Below, one piece after another: positions 37,231 to 47,811 of a stretch of DNA of 64,000 nt; the first letter of the stretch is position 1; the number at the start of each line of letters is the position of its first letter. Source of the stretch: Hofstenia miamia (taxonomy: Eukaryota; Xenacoelomorpha; Acoela); NCBI GenBank assembly GCA_004352715.1, contig SCFE01000015.1, positions 274,511-338,510 of the forward strand, in the 5' to 3' direction. The notes below the pieces were generated by a model, which saw only the letters and a program-made list of their open reading frames with translations, searched no databases and was not told where the DNA came from. A program made the translations under genes and the position numbers.

Positions 37231-37422
37231 ATGTGTTATATTTTTAAAAATAACTAATGGCTAGGAAATAGACCTGTGACAATTAAAATAATTTACCATG
37301 CCTTTGAAATGAAAAACATAAATAACAAGAGTAATGGATTATTTAAACATAAGAACTCTATCATGTTTTTAAAATATAAATTATGGCAAACACAATTTTC
37401 AAAAAAGCATGCTATAGTGTAC

Positions 37423-37873
37423 TTATGTGGCATTGTTGTTTGTAGAAATGCTGTTAGCAACCAGGGTGTTGTTTGTAGCTGATGTACTGGGTTGATCATT
37501 TCCACAACTGATTTGAGAATTTTGGTGTTCACATTCTATCATCATTTTGTCAACCCATTCTTCAAAATTTTGGGACCATTCTTTGAAAATTTCAGGGGAT
37601 GAATTCATGTCTTCTTGATTTTCTGGGATATTAGCAAAACTAAAAACCTTTGTTTAATAAAATAAAAAACATTTTTTTAAATTGTGAAAAAAATTCTAAA
37701 TATAATAACTTGTATTGTAAAAACATTCTATTTTAATCAACTTAATAATACACAATAACTGATTTTAGATTAACAGAAAAAGGTAATATAATGACTCACA
37801 TGGATTTGGTGGAGGAAATTTCTGACTTGCTTTTATAAAGGTTGTCCTCAATGATTTTTATAGTATTTGGCAT
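37423..37873 (-). CDS. Small unrecognised gene with a plausible intron, inside the Polinton-like element
   Basis: Exon 1 starts at ATG 37873 (MPNTIKIIEDNLYKSKSE) and ends at 37800, followed by GTGAGT, a good donor. An acceptor ending TTTTTAG lies before 37639, and exon 2 continues in frame (FANIPENQEDMNSSPEI, then WSQNFEEWVDKMM) to the stop at 37423, giving about 97 residues. The C-terminal third is Ser/Thr/Asn-rich. Splicing keeps the frame open, which supports the model, but no family is recognised and no transcript evidence is available. It is on the same strand as the polymerase. Confidence 0.35.
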
Positions 37874-39722
37874 TCCACCCAAAGAGAAAATTGCTAATAT
37901 TGGAAAACAACATCTTTTTAAAGCATGAATTGAAAACAAACAAATTGATTAAGCAAAAGTTGAAGTGAAAGTGAATATTAAAAAATTCAGTTTTGGTAAT
38001 CTAGGGTTTTTGATTGGATGAGAGAACAATTTGAATATCCAATTAGTGGAGATACCCAGATAGTAATAATAATTGACTTTGAGGGAAAGTTAACACAAAA
38101 GCTTTCACCTATTTTTGACTGATTGGTGATTGGCAGGTTCTCTGAGAAATATTTTTTTAAAGAGTTTTTTTAAAACTCAACTAAATTGATTTTGGAGGGA
38201 GTTTTAATGTAAAAGCTTTTAAAACATCAACTTTGTGGGTGATTGACATGTTCCCTTTGCAGGATTCTGGATGCATGTTTGTAGTGTATGTGTAAAGTCA
38301 AAAGTTATAACTATACATTTTGTGTTTTTAATTGAATAAATCTATTGATATTATTTTTCCAACTTGCAAAATGTATTCAGTTTTTACAGAGATTGAGTCA
38401 AGGATGGCTGAATTTGTCCAGAATGGGAGTAAGTTTTTTTTACATTTAAATAAAATGATTAAGTGAAAATTGATTTCTTGTATGTGTTTAATGTCAATAA
38501 AAATTTTTGTTAAAGAAAATGCAACATCTATTATTGGTATGTGTAAATAAAATATATTATAAATTAAAAACTTTACAAATAAAAACTGTAAAAGAAGCTC
38601 TGTTTTTCTTTCAACTCCATCATATTGGCTAACTTATTTGGTGGTGGGAGAGAGAACATGTACATTTCAAATAATGAAATTGTGTTTGATATATTTTACA
38701 AGTAACTGATTTTGGTCAAACATCATAGAACTAATCTCAAAATAAAAAATTGAGCTTATAAAATAAAATTGTTTGCTTGAAAAAGAAATTTACCAAAAAT
38801 ATAATGACAAAATTATTAAAAAGAAAATTATTTTTAAAAATTGATGTGTTATTTTCAAAAAGTTTATATCACTCTGCCATTCTCTTTGTTCTAATTTTCA
38901 CATCATGTGGTTGAATAAAATGTTTCACATTTTAAATACAGAATATAAGATGAATGATATGCACTTGTGTTAAAATACTTTTAATGTTAAGAGATCAATT
39001 TGTGAGTAATCAACTCAATGTTTTGAAGTAAGTTTAACATTACATTGAAGCAAACTTGGCTAACAAATGGATTACCACAAAGAACTGGGTACATAATATG
39101 CTTTTAAACAATTTTATATGTGGTAATGTTTTAATTGGTTATAAACATTGATGAAATATTTCACTTCCCAGTGTAGATGTTTTTGGAATAAAGCAAATTT
39201 ATGCATTGATGGTTTATCCAGTTATATTTGTTGAAATATTATCTCTTTACATAGAGCACATTTAAACTAAATTATATATGTTATTGGTTTATGGGTCTAT
39301 TTTCATTTAGTATTTGTTTTTCCTACATACACATTTTTTGATTAAAACTAAATTACAAATGTTGAATTATTTAAGCTTAAATTGTTATAATCACTTTTGT
39401 TTAATTGCTGCAATGGGGGATTTTCATGAAATTTTGAAATGTTTCAAAATATCTAATTTTTATATAATTCATATTTGAAATTTTCAAAAAAATGGTTGCC
39501 AATTCTTAAAATTTCCTATATTTTTGAATATTACTACTTTTGTTTTAATCCCATTACTGACATTGATTGGTTTGACGTCATTTCTGACCTTTTAAGTTCC
39601 GAATGTGCAGAAATTTCTTGGAAAACACTTACATTAGGCATTAATATTTATTTATAGATTTAAAAGATTTATTTAATGTATAAGTATACTAATCTTAAAT
39701 AAGTGCTATAAATTAAGCTTTA

Positions 39723-40488
39723 ATGGAGTTTTGGAATACTTTTAGAATAGTTATGATAAAAGCAACATTAATAAATTTGCTGATGATAATGGAATTAATG
39801 CTCACATCTTTCTTTTCCAAATCTGTGATTTATAGCCAACCAGAGGTTTCAAACACTAAATTAAGCAATTCAATGCTGCCAAATTATGTAGAGTTGCAGC
39901 AAATTCAAGATTGCTGTACAGTGCAATGTTTAATTACTCCTGAACACAAGATCAGCTCCTCCCCTTATAAATGCATTATTGAAGTGGATGAAAGAAATTT
40001 GTAGATATTGTCTGCAACATGTAAGGGGTGTGTTGCCCAAGCAGGGGGATGTAAACATGTAGTTGCATTTATTATGTGGTTGTATCCCAAAGTGTTGAAC
40101 CCTGTCTCTTGCAAAGGCGTCTTTTATAAAAGTAAATTGTTTTTTGTTTGAATTCTACTAACACATATTTAGGTATCAGTTTTTTCAAATTCATTGAGTT
40201 TCTCAAACTCTTCTATAAATTTACAAAATTCCGCATTTATTGATGACACAATTTCTGTCATTTCCCCAAGCTCGTTGCTTGCTAAGCACAAATCTGCAAA
40301 CATTTTATCAAGTGCATACATAGATACCCTAATAATATCTTTTAAAAAACACTTAAAAGGTTCTGCAGATGATTTTTTGCAGCATGTTGAAGTTTCTTTA
40401 GCATCAGCATTTCCTTCCATTTTACAAGATTTGGAACAAGAGACACTGAGCCAATCAAGATGCGACACATGGAAGAAATTAAGGTTTG
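39723..40488 (+). pseudogene. SWIM zinc finger plus start of a YqaJ-type exonuclease domain
   Basis: The frame from 39723 reads CTVQCLITPEHK and YKCIIEVDERNL, then a stop at 40002, then the SWIM-type finger ATCKGCVAQAGGCKHVVAFI (about 40017-40076) and KGVFYKSKL. A GT...AG intron (about 40131-40172) is plausible before the next open frame, 40194 onward, ending QETLSQSRCDTWKKLRF at the gap. In arthropod and cnidarian relatives this continues into a lambda-exonuclease-like YqaJ domain (QS..W...R..RITAS), so the nuclease is presumably in the gap. Function in the transposon is unknown; a recombination or DNA-end processing role is an inference. Confidence 0.65.
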
Positions 40489-41170
40489 NNNNNNNNNNNN
40501 NNNNNNNNNNNNNNNNNNNNNNNNNNNNNNNNNNNNNNNNNNNNNNNNNNNNNNNNNNNNNNNNNNNNNNNNNNNNNNNNNNNNNNNNNNNNNNNNNNNN
40601 NNNNNNNNNNNNNNNNNNNNNNNNNNNNNNNNNNNNNNNNNNNNNNNNNNNNNNNNNNNNNNNNNNNNNNNNNNNNNNNNNNNNNNNNNNNNNNNNNNNN
40701 NNNNNNNNNNNNNNNNNNNNNNNNNNNNNNNNNNNNNNNNNNNNNNNNNNNNNNNNNNNNNNNNNNNNNNNNNNNNNNNNNNNNNNNNNNNNNNNNNNNN
40801 NNNNNNNNNNNNNNNNNNNNNNNNNNNNNNNNNNNNNNNNNNNNNNNNNNNNNNNNNNNNNNNNNNNNNNNNNNNNNNNNNNNNNNNNNNNNNNNNNNNN
40901 NNNNNNNNNNNNNNNNNNNNNNNNNNNNNNNNNNNNNNNNNNNNNNNNNNNNNNNNNNNNNNNNNNNNNNNNNNNNNNNNNNNNNNNNNNNNNNNNNNNN
41001 NNNNNNNNNNNNNNNNNNNNNNNNNNNNNNNNNNNNNNNNNNNNNNNNNNNNNNNNNNNNNNNNNNNNNNNNNNNNNNNNNNNNNNNNNNNNNNNNNNNN
41101 NNNNNNNNNNNNNNNNNNNNNNNNNNNNNNNNNNNNNNNNNNNNNNNNNNNNNNNNNNNNNNNNNNNNNN
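40489..41170. other. Assembly gap (682 N)
   Basis: Unlike the 1000-N runs, this one has a specific length, so it may be an estimated gap. An (AT)n tract at 41174-41204 abuts it and probably caused the break. Confidence 0.95.
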
Positions 41171-41205
<35 letters not shown>

Positions 41206-41208
<3 letters not shown>

Positions 41209-41794
41209 TGAGGATTCATTTTTGAAAAAGTCGTATCTTGAACACTGATGTGATTAACCAATACATTTAAAATTGAAATATTTTCTTTTGATAATCGTAA
41301 ATAATGCCGGGGATTGTGCAAAAGGTATTGTTTGTAAATATCATCATCTGAGGAAGATGATGTAGTAGTTGGGGAATATTCAGATGGGAGAAAGGAAGAC
41401 ATACTAATATCAGGACTTTCATAAAAATAATCCGTTTGAATTTTTTTGATGCAAGTTGTCTGTGGATCCTAAAATACTGAATAGATGTGTGCATAGGCAA
41501 TTGCATTGATGCACATGGTTCTTGATGGCAGGTGAACAATTGAGGGAGTACACCAGGCTTAAGATATTTTTTGCATAAAACTTGATAATAATTTACCATA
41601 TCACTTTTTAAATCAAAATGTTTTTCAAAAACAAACATAGGGTATTTTGGTGGATTTACCTCATCTTTTTTATTCACAGCATTAAACCAAGAAATTCGCA
41701 AAATTTTGTTTATTGGAACACTCAAGAACCAAATATTAGGATTATTTTTACTTGTTATGTGACATGTTGGAACAAAACAGCACTTATATCTCAT
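41206..41794 (-). pseudogene. THAP-domain protein of the nested transposon
   Basis: The frame opens at 41794 with MRYKCCFVPTC, then IWFLSVP, LRISWFNAVNKKDEV, FVFEKHFD and YLKPGVLPQLF. This is the C2CH THAP layout (C-x(4)-C, Trp, the xCxxHF block and the AVPTxF-like end), spanning about 90 residues. The third zinc ligand appears to be Phe (FVFEKHF instead of VCxxHF). After a frame change the sequence continues as a Ser-rich, acidic segment (TSSSSDDD) and reaches the AT tract and gap. THAP domains bind the ends of several DNA transposon families. Confidence 0.75.
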
Positions 41795-42954
41795 ATTACT
41801 CTAAAAAGTATATAATCTTTATGTTTGGTGATCATTGAAAAAATATAATCTGTGTACTATACTAATATATAAATCAAAAAAGAATCAGTCTTCAACCTGA
41901 AATGAATAAGCAATTGAAGATCTCGGAAAAAATTCATTATTTTAAACAAGTTTCAATATTGAAAAATATAAATATAAAAACTTGGAATTGTATTGAAGTC
42001 TAAAAGAACTATTGAACTTGAAATTTTTTTCAAAAATGTGCTAACTCAAAAAGTAAAAACTTGAATGACGTAAACAAAACATTTAATACATAACCTATTA
42101 TAGTTTTAGTTAAAAATATAAGCTAAGTTGCATTCAACACATAAGTTTATTGGAGTTACATCAAGAATTTCAACAACTCAAATGTGTTAGCAATTGAAGA
42201 CCTTGGAAAATAAAAAAAAATCAACAAAACGTGAACAATATTTGTAAAAAAAATCCAATATTACAATATAAAAACTTGGAATTATTTAAATGTGAAGAAA
42301 CTATCAAACTTGAAATTTTCTTCAAAAAAATGCTAACTTGTAAATACTGAATGATATACACAATAAAATACATACATAACACTGTTATGGTTTTTTGGTA
42401 TTTGTAAGAGGTCAGATATGACGTCACAAAATTCAAAAATGTAATGGGATTAAAAATCTGTAATATTTTCAAATCTAAGAAATTTTAAAAACTGGAAACC
42501 ATTTTTTTGCTAATTTCACTACTGATTATATAGAAATTATATATTTTAAAACATTTCAAAATTTCATGAATATCCCCCATTGACTGACTAAAATTATTTA
42601 GACATAATAATTTTTTTAACTAACAGTGTGAATTACAAATGTTGAATTATTATTAAAACTCAATTTCTTTGTAGATGTTTTGCTATTGAATTTAATGTGT
42701 ATCCCACTACATGCATTTTCATGTTTATAAGTTTAGAACAAAGGCAGTGCATATGATGGAACTGTGACTAATTTGGTGATACAAAACAATGGAAAAGTGG
42801 AACATCATGTGATGCATACAATCATGTAAACAAACCCTATAAACTAAATAAAATTGAAGAATGTTGTGTAAGTCTCCAAAGATGTATCAGTATACAAACA
42901 TGTACATCCTGAAAAATCCATGTAATGTATATAGTCATGTAAAGTCATAAAAGC

Positions 42955-43640
42955 AAATAAGAGATGCGATTTTCTGGTAAGTATTTGAGGACACCTCCTG
43001 GTATCCCTGAGGGCCCACCACTACTTTTATTATCACATGACTTTAGTGCTGATTCAATCTCATTGAATGCAAAGGGATCATCAGTCACAGGTACTGAGAG
43101 TCCCTGACAGTGAGCTAATAATTATAGGGACTCCAAGCCATTGGGATTCAGCTAATTTTAAAATGACATTTGAAGTCTTCATCAGAAGAAGAGTCTGTTT
43201 GAGACTCAAAGGTTAATGTACCATTTCAAACAATAGCTTGCCAAATTTTCTTTGAATTGTCACTTTTCAGTAGATTATCCCACATTGGGCAACAGGAAAT
43301 TCTTTTACTAAGTTCTGAGGAACAGTGAGGCATTTTTTCAAAGCATTACAATTTACAGAATTCAAACCATTGATACTAGAATCAATTTCATCAAAATCCA
43401 GTGGGGTTCAAAAAGACTCATTTGAGCTTTAAATTCAATACAGTCTACATCAGGAACATGCATCTGTTTTGCTGAGTCTGATTGCTATGAGTTTACACTT
43501 CAGCAGCATGTTTGCCTAAGTCAGCAGATCTTGATAACAATTCAGATGTAAAATAACCAGGAGACAATGTATGTAGATTGAACTCAGCAGTGATAGGTGG
43601 TAAACATAATCAATTGATTGTGAGGATATATTGTCTATAA
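42955..43640 (-). pseudogene. LINE reverse transcriptase fragment
   Basis: On the minus strand, DDPFAFNEIESAL at about 43085 and SGGPSGIPGGVLKYL at about 43000 match the first RT motif of LINEs (F.f..i......GpdgIp...lk). Upstream minus sequence (to about 43560) is consistent with the EN-RT linker but has many stops. Both ends are truncated. Confidence 0.55.
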
Positions 43641-43705
43641 GTGTGGCAACAATCTAATTTTGAGATAAACTTTGTATCTGTCTGCAAATTAATTCACCAA
43701 TATAT

Positions 43706-44085
43706 TGTAGAGTCGCTCGGGGACTTTTGGTGATTTTATTCTCTAAACATTTATTTTGTATTTCTACGTCACTCTGACGTCAGTGTTTATTTTCGATCTC
43801 AGGTTGCTATTGCTAATTTGACGTCCCCTCAATGGTGCTTATTGTTGCTCAAATTTAATTTTGCGAGGGGAAAGAATTTGATCCTGTTAAATTACGTGGA
43901 CATTTGATTATTGTAAACAAAGGCAGGTGATCGTTAAACATTTGTATATAAGCTGAGACAACTGTAGCAAATGTTCAATAGACTTTGTCTACTCTTAACT
44001 ACCGCTCTTACCATTGTATCTTTTATTTATTTATTACTTTAAATGATATTTATTGCTTAAGATCGGCGACAATTCGGGAGTGCTT
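43706..44085 (+). repeat. Probable Ty3/gypsy-type LTR (5'), running into a gap
   Basis: It begins TGTAGAGTCGCTCGGGGAC, has a TATA box (TGTATATAAGC, about 43942), and ends near GATCGGCGACAATTCGGGAG at about 44060. A GGCGAC motif just after the LTR is common at the start of the internal region in Ty3/gypsy elements. CpG content is high compared with the flanking Polinton sequence. The internal region and 3' LTR would lie in the 1000-N gap; alternatively this is a solo LTR. Only one copy is visible, so the LTR status is inferred. Confidence 0.45.
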
Positions 44086-45085
44086 NNNNNNNNNNNNNNN
44101 NNNNNNNNNNNNNNNNNNNNNNNNNNNNNNNNNNNNNNNNNNNNNNNNNNNNNNNNNNNNNNNNNNNNNNNNNNNNNNNNNNNNNNNNNNNNNNNNNNNN
44201 NNNNNNNNNNNNNNNNNNNNNNNNNNNNNNNNNNNNNNNNNNNNNNNNNNNNNNNNNNNNNNNNNNNNNNNNNNNNNNNNNNNNNNNNNNNNNNNNNNNN
44301 NNNNNNNNNNNNNNNNNNNNNNNNNNNNNNNNNNNNNNNNNNNNNNNNNNNNNNNNNNNNNNNNNNNNNNNNNNNNNNNNNNNNNNNNNNNNNNNNNNNN
44401 NNNNNNNNNNNNNNNNNNNNNNNNNNNNNNNNNNNNNNNNNNNNNNNNNNNNNNNNNNNNNNNNNNNNNNNNNNNNNNNNNNNNNNNNNNNNNNNNNNNN
44501 NNNNNNNNNNNNNNNNNNNNNNNNNNNNNNNNNNNNNNNNNNNNNNNNNNNNNNNNNNNNNNNNNNNNNNNNNNNNNNNNNNNNNNNNNNNNNNNNNNNN
44601 NNNNNNNNNNNNNNNNNNNNNNNNNNNNNNNNNNNNNNNNNNNNNNNNNNNNNNNNNNNNNNNNNNNNNNNNNNNNNNNNNNNNNNNNNNNNNNNNNNNN
44701 NNNNNNNNNNNNNNNNNNNNNNNNNNNNNNNNNNNNNNNNNNNNNNNNNNNNNNNNNNNNNNNNNNNNNNNNNNNNNNNNNNNNNNNNNNNNNNNNNNNN
44801 NNNNNNNNNNNNNNNNNNNNNNNNNNNNNNNNNNNNNNNNNNNNNNNNNNNNNNNNNNNNNNNNNNNNNNNNNNNNNNNNNNNNNNNNNNNNNNNNNNNN
44901 NNNNNNNNNNNNNNNNNNNNNNNNNNNNNNNNNNNNNNNNNNNNNNNNNNNNNNNNNNNNNNNNNNNNNNNNNNNNNNNNNNNNNNNNNNNNNNNNNNNN
45001 NNNNNNNNNNNNNNNNNNNNNNNNNNNNNNNNNNNNNNNNNNNNNNNNNNNNNNNNNNNNNNNNNNNNNNNNNNNNNNNNNNNNN
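44086..45085. other. Assembly gap (1000 N)
   Basis: Placeholder-length gap; probably hides the body of the Ty3-like element and part of the right side of the Polinton-like element. Confidence 0.98.
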
Positions 45086-45617
45086 CTAAAACTAATATAT
45101 AATAGTATTATATATTGAAATGTATGTGTGTGTATATAAATTATATTAATAATTTTGCAAGTATAAAATTTTTAGGAAACTAAATTGTGCCTTGCATACA
45201 CTAGTCAATTAATTTATTATTGTCTATAAAATTATAAATGTTTTATTATCAAATCTCTTTTTATTTAACATTATGTTTAATATTTCCATTTGTATTAGTG
45301 AAACAGGTTAAAATAGTTTCCCTGCTTAGAAAAAAGCAGTGTTTTTTGTAAATGACACAGTGTGTTTTGAAAACAAAATGTAGTCTTTTTGAAAAAAATT
45401 CCCAAAAAACAAGTTAAATGATGTACACTAGACAATAAAATTTACACTATTGTCTATAAAATTCTAAACATTTTATTATTATCAAATCTCTTTTTGTTTC
45501 ATTTCTACATTTAATATTTTCCACATGTATTATTGAAATGGGTTAAAATAGTTTGCTTGTTTAGAAACAAAAATGTTGTTTTTGTAAATGAGCTAGTGTG
45601 TTTTGAAACCAACATGT
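45086..45617 (-). repeat. Right TIR arm of Polinton-like element 2, truncated
   Basis: The reverse complement carries two tandem copies of a unit of about 270 bp: CAAAACACACTAGCTCATTT, TATTTTAACCC, GAGATTTGATAATAATAAAA, TTTATAGACAATAG, TTGGGAATTTTTTTCAAAAA. These match the left arm at 29640-30010. The outer end of the arm is missing beyond 45617. Confidence 0.8.
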
Positions 45618-45640
45618 TGAATTATTATTAAAACTCAATT

Positions 45641-45911
45641 CCTTGCCTTGTACTTCTTGTACACACTTTTTTCTGTCCTCCAAATCCTTTGGAATAATGT
45701 CAGTCTTAATTAATAGTGACAGAATGTGCCTTGCACAAGGTGCATTTAATTGATGGCAAACATTCCACATGAGCATGAATGGGTTGTCCACATCTGGAAT
45801 TAATAATCCAATTAAAGAAGTTGTATTGGATATTCTGAATGTAAGCTTTGACTGTTGGCAGACCCAATTCAACCAGACACAAATTGTTTGCTGTTGTTCA
45901 GTGGATGCCAA
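45641..45911 (-). CDS. Unrecognised ORF next to the truncated TIR
   Basis: The minus frame starts at 45911 (MASTEQQQTICVWLNWVC) and has LLIPDVDNPFMLMWNVCHQ and DLEDRKKCVQEVQG. Composition looks protein-like but I recognise no family. The frame runs on into the TIR, so its end is not natural. Confidence 0.3.
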
Positions 45912-46313
45912 GCAATGATTTTATAATGTAGTTGTGTGAATTATTGACAATTCAAAGATTGTTGGTTAACTACAACCCAGAACTATTTAATACAGTGGCA
46001 AAAGTGCAGCTTCCATTACCCTTTTCTTTTGAAAGTAAAAGGGAAGAGCAAGTTTTTATTGTCAATAGATATGAATCTAGGAATGTGCAAGAACTTATCA
46101 TCATAATGTCATTTCAATGAAGACTGAAGTTTGCCAGAGGCACAAAATAGAGCATCAATGTAATCATAAAATTCTCATAGCTGGATTACATAGCAGTTCC
46201 TATTGGTTTTCTGCTGACCATAATTATCATCATTTATTGCCATTAACTTAGTTTTAGATTCATTGATTACCATTCATGACTTATAGCAAAATTGATCAAA
46301 ATGCTAAGCTTAT

Positions 46314-46331
46314 NNNNNNNNNNNNNNNNNN
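46314..46331. other. Short assembly gap (18 N)
   Basis: A small N run; no flanking duplication was seen. Confidence 0.95.
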
Positions 46332-46869
46332 ATCTCTCGTTCGTATTTCAACACATACATGCACCTATAAGATCTAACACTGTGATGATACCATGCCATC
46401 GGCTAGCACGAATATCTGGCAATTACAGATTATTTAATAGTTAGCTGAGAGATAATAATGAAAATGAGAAGTAGGTTGTTTTTTCGAATTGAGATAGAAA
46501 TTAAACAAGTGAGACAGATAGGGTAGCACCAGTCAATAGGTTAAGCACTTCACTTCTGGATGCTCCACTTTGGCTGGAAGCCATAGGAATTGGTCATCTT
46601 GGTTCTTACCTAAAAGTAGTTCTGTTACTTGGATGAATTACCAATGTTACATCTGTAAACGTTATAAGTTCTAATCTAAACTGTTTCTTGGAATCGTGGC
46701 TGTACTGAACACTAACTAAACCTTCTGCAGAGTCAATCGAGTTTCTAGCTAAGTCTTACCAGCCACCGATTCTACAATATGTATGAGAAGGCATTTTAAG
46801 ATTGTTCAGCAATACAGGGGAGGGGGTTCAAGGAGTGAACACCTAGTTTTGCCTTTTTGTTTGGTGATG

Positions 46870-47153
46870 TTAAATTATCTATGGAATGTATGCAACTGCA
46901 TTTGAGATTTGATGGAATGATCATCCAGTAGACTGAAGCAGCAATTAAGGTCACCAATAAACACAATCCTGTCACTTGGCTGTAATTTTAATAGTTCAAT
47001 GATAAAAGCAAAGTTATTAAAGTTAAAGTAAGGTGAATCAGCAGGCAGAATATACACTGATATGAAAATTATATTGTGAAGATTTTGAAAACACAGAGAT
47101 ATAAAAGCAGTTCTAGTGTCTATAAGGTACCTGCAGGTATAAGGGCCCAGCAA
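46870..47153 (-). pseudogene. LINE endonuclease fragment
   Basis: IIFISVYILPADSPYF, then a FNNFAFIIELL helix and the core strand DRIVFIGDLNCC. This corresponds to the GDFN motif of APE-type endonuclease domains. About 90 residues remain; no RT follows in the expected place on this strand. Confidence 0.65.
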
Positions 47154-47308
47154 GTATCAAGGCACACAGCTGACAAACAGTACTTCCAACACTAAGCAGT
47201 TACTATAACAACACTGAATGAACTTGCTGATAGGGGAAAACCACAGGCTCACAGTTCATTCATTGTCTCAAGTCTGCAGTACCATGCTGTTCACAGTGCA
47301 AATGTAAA

Positions 47309-47587
47309 GTAAATTTCCCTCACCAGATTTGCTAATTTACTAGAGAATATAAACAAGTTTAATTTAGTGATACTTTTACTTTGTATCATTATAAGCACAA
47401 AAGCAGAATTATTCAGAATATCCTAGAGTTTTTTATTNNNNNNNNNNNNNNNNNNNNNGTAAATTTCCCTCACCAGATTTGCTAATTTACTAGAGAATAT
47501 AAACAAGTTTAATTTAGTGATACTTTTACTTTGTATCATTATAAGCACAAAAGCAGAATTATTCAGAATATCCTAGAGTTTTTTATT
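47309..47587. repeat. 129-bp exact duplication flanking a 21-N gap (assembly artefact)
   Basis: Positions 47309-47437 and 47459-47587 are identical as far as I can read, separated only by 21 N. Identical sequence on both sides of a small gap is typical of unmerged overlapping contig ends. Confidence 0.9.
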
Positions 47588-47811
47588 GCATTTTGATAGC
47601 CATTAGTGTAGGGAACAAGGCACACAATATCAAACAGAGACATTGAATTGATTAATTCTTATAACTGACCTCTTAGCAATTTTAATTTAGTGATAGACAG
47701 CAAATGAACCTTTTACACTATTTAATTCAAAATATACATTATCTTTGTGATTAATATTCACAGATGGGTTTTATTCCCTACATTAATGTTTATTGTTATT
47801 TTTTGTAGAAA

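Larger units (their letters stand above)
39405..42588. mobile_element. THAP plus SWIM/YqaJ DNA transposon nested in the Polinton-like element
   Basis: Terminal inverted repeats of about 185 bp: 39405-39591 and 42409-42588 are reverse complements with moderate divergence (CAATGGGGGAT, TTCATGAAATTTTGAAATG, AATCCCATTAC, TGACGTCA). TTAA precedes the left end and TAAA follows the right end at the symmetric position, suggesting a TTAA target duplication. Two genes face each other: a SWIM/YqaJ gene on plus and a THAP gene on minus. A 682-N gap lies between them. THAP plus TTAA recalls the Kolobok superfamily, but no DDE domain is visible, so I leave the superfamily open. CpG is retained, unlike the surrounding Polinton, so it inserted later. 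Confidence 0.75.
29083..45617. mobile_element. Polinton/Maverick-like element (element 2), old, with nested insertions
   Basis: The left end AGTGTTTGCAAATGG at 29083 starts with AG, as Polintons do. Segments at 29640-30110 recur inverted at 45086-45617, giving terminal inverted repeats about 16.5 kb apart, the usual Polinton size. Inside is a type B protein-primed DNA polymerase gene (32.2-36.0 kb), the defining Polinton gene. No integrase, Ulp1-type protease, packaging ATPase or capsid gene was recognisable. The right end is truncated: the outer 550 bp of the arm are missing after 45617, so no target duplication can be shown. Polinton-derived sequence is almost CpG-free and heavily mutated. 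A THAP/SWIM transposon, a LINE piece and a Ty3-like LTR are nested. Confidence 0.7.

Noticed and set aside
40169-40468. 99-codon minus-strand ORF
   Set aside because: Antisense to the SWIM/YqaJ frame, which has the family motif QSRCDTWKKLRF at its end.
29083-45617. Exogenous DNA virus integrated in the host genome
   Set aside because: The type B polymerase alone fits Polintons, which are common genomic elements. No capsid, protease or ATPase gene could be read, so a viral label is not supported.
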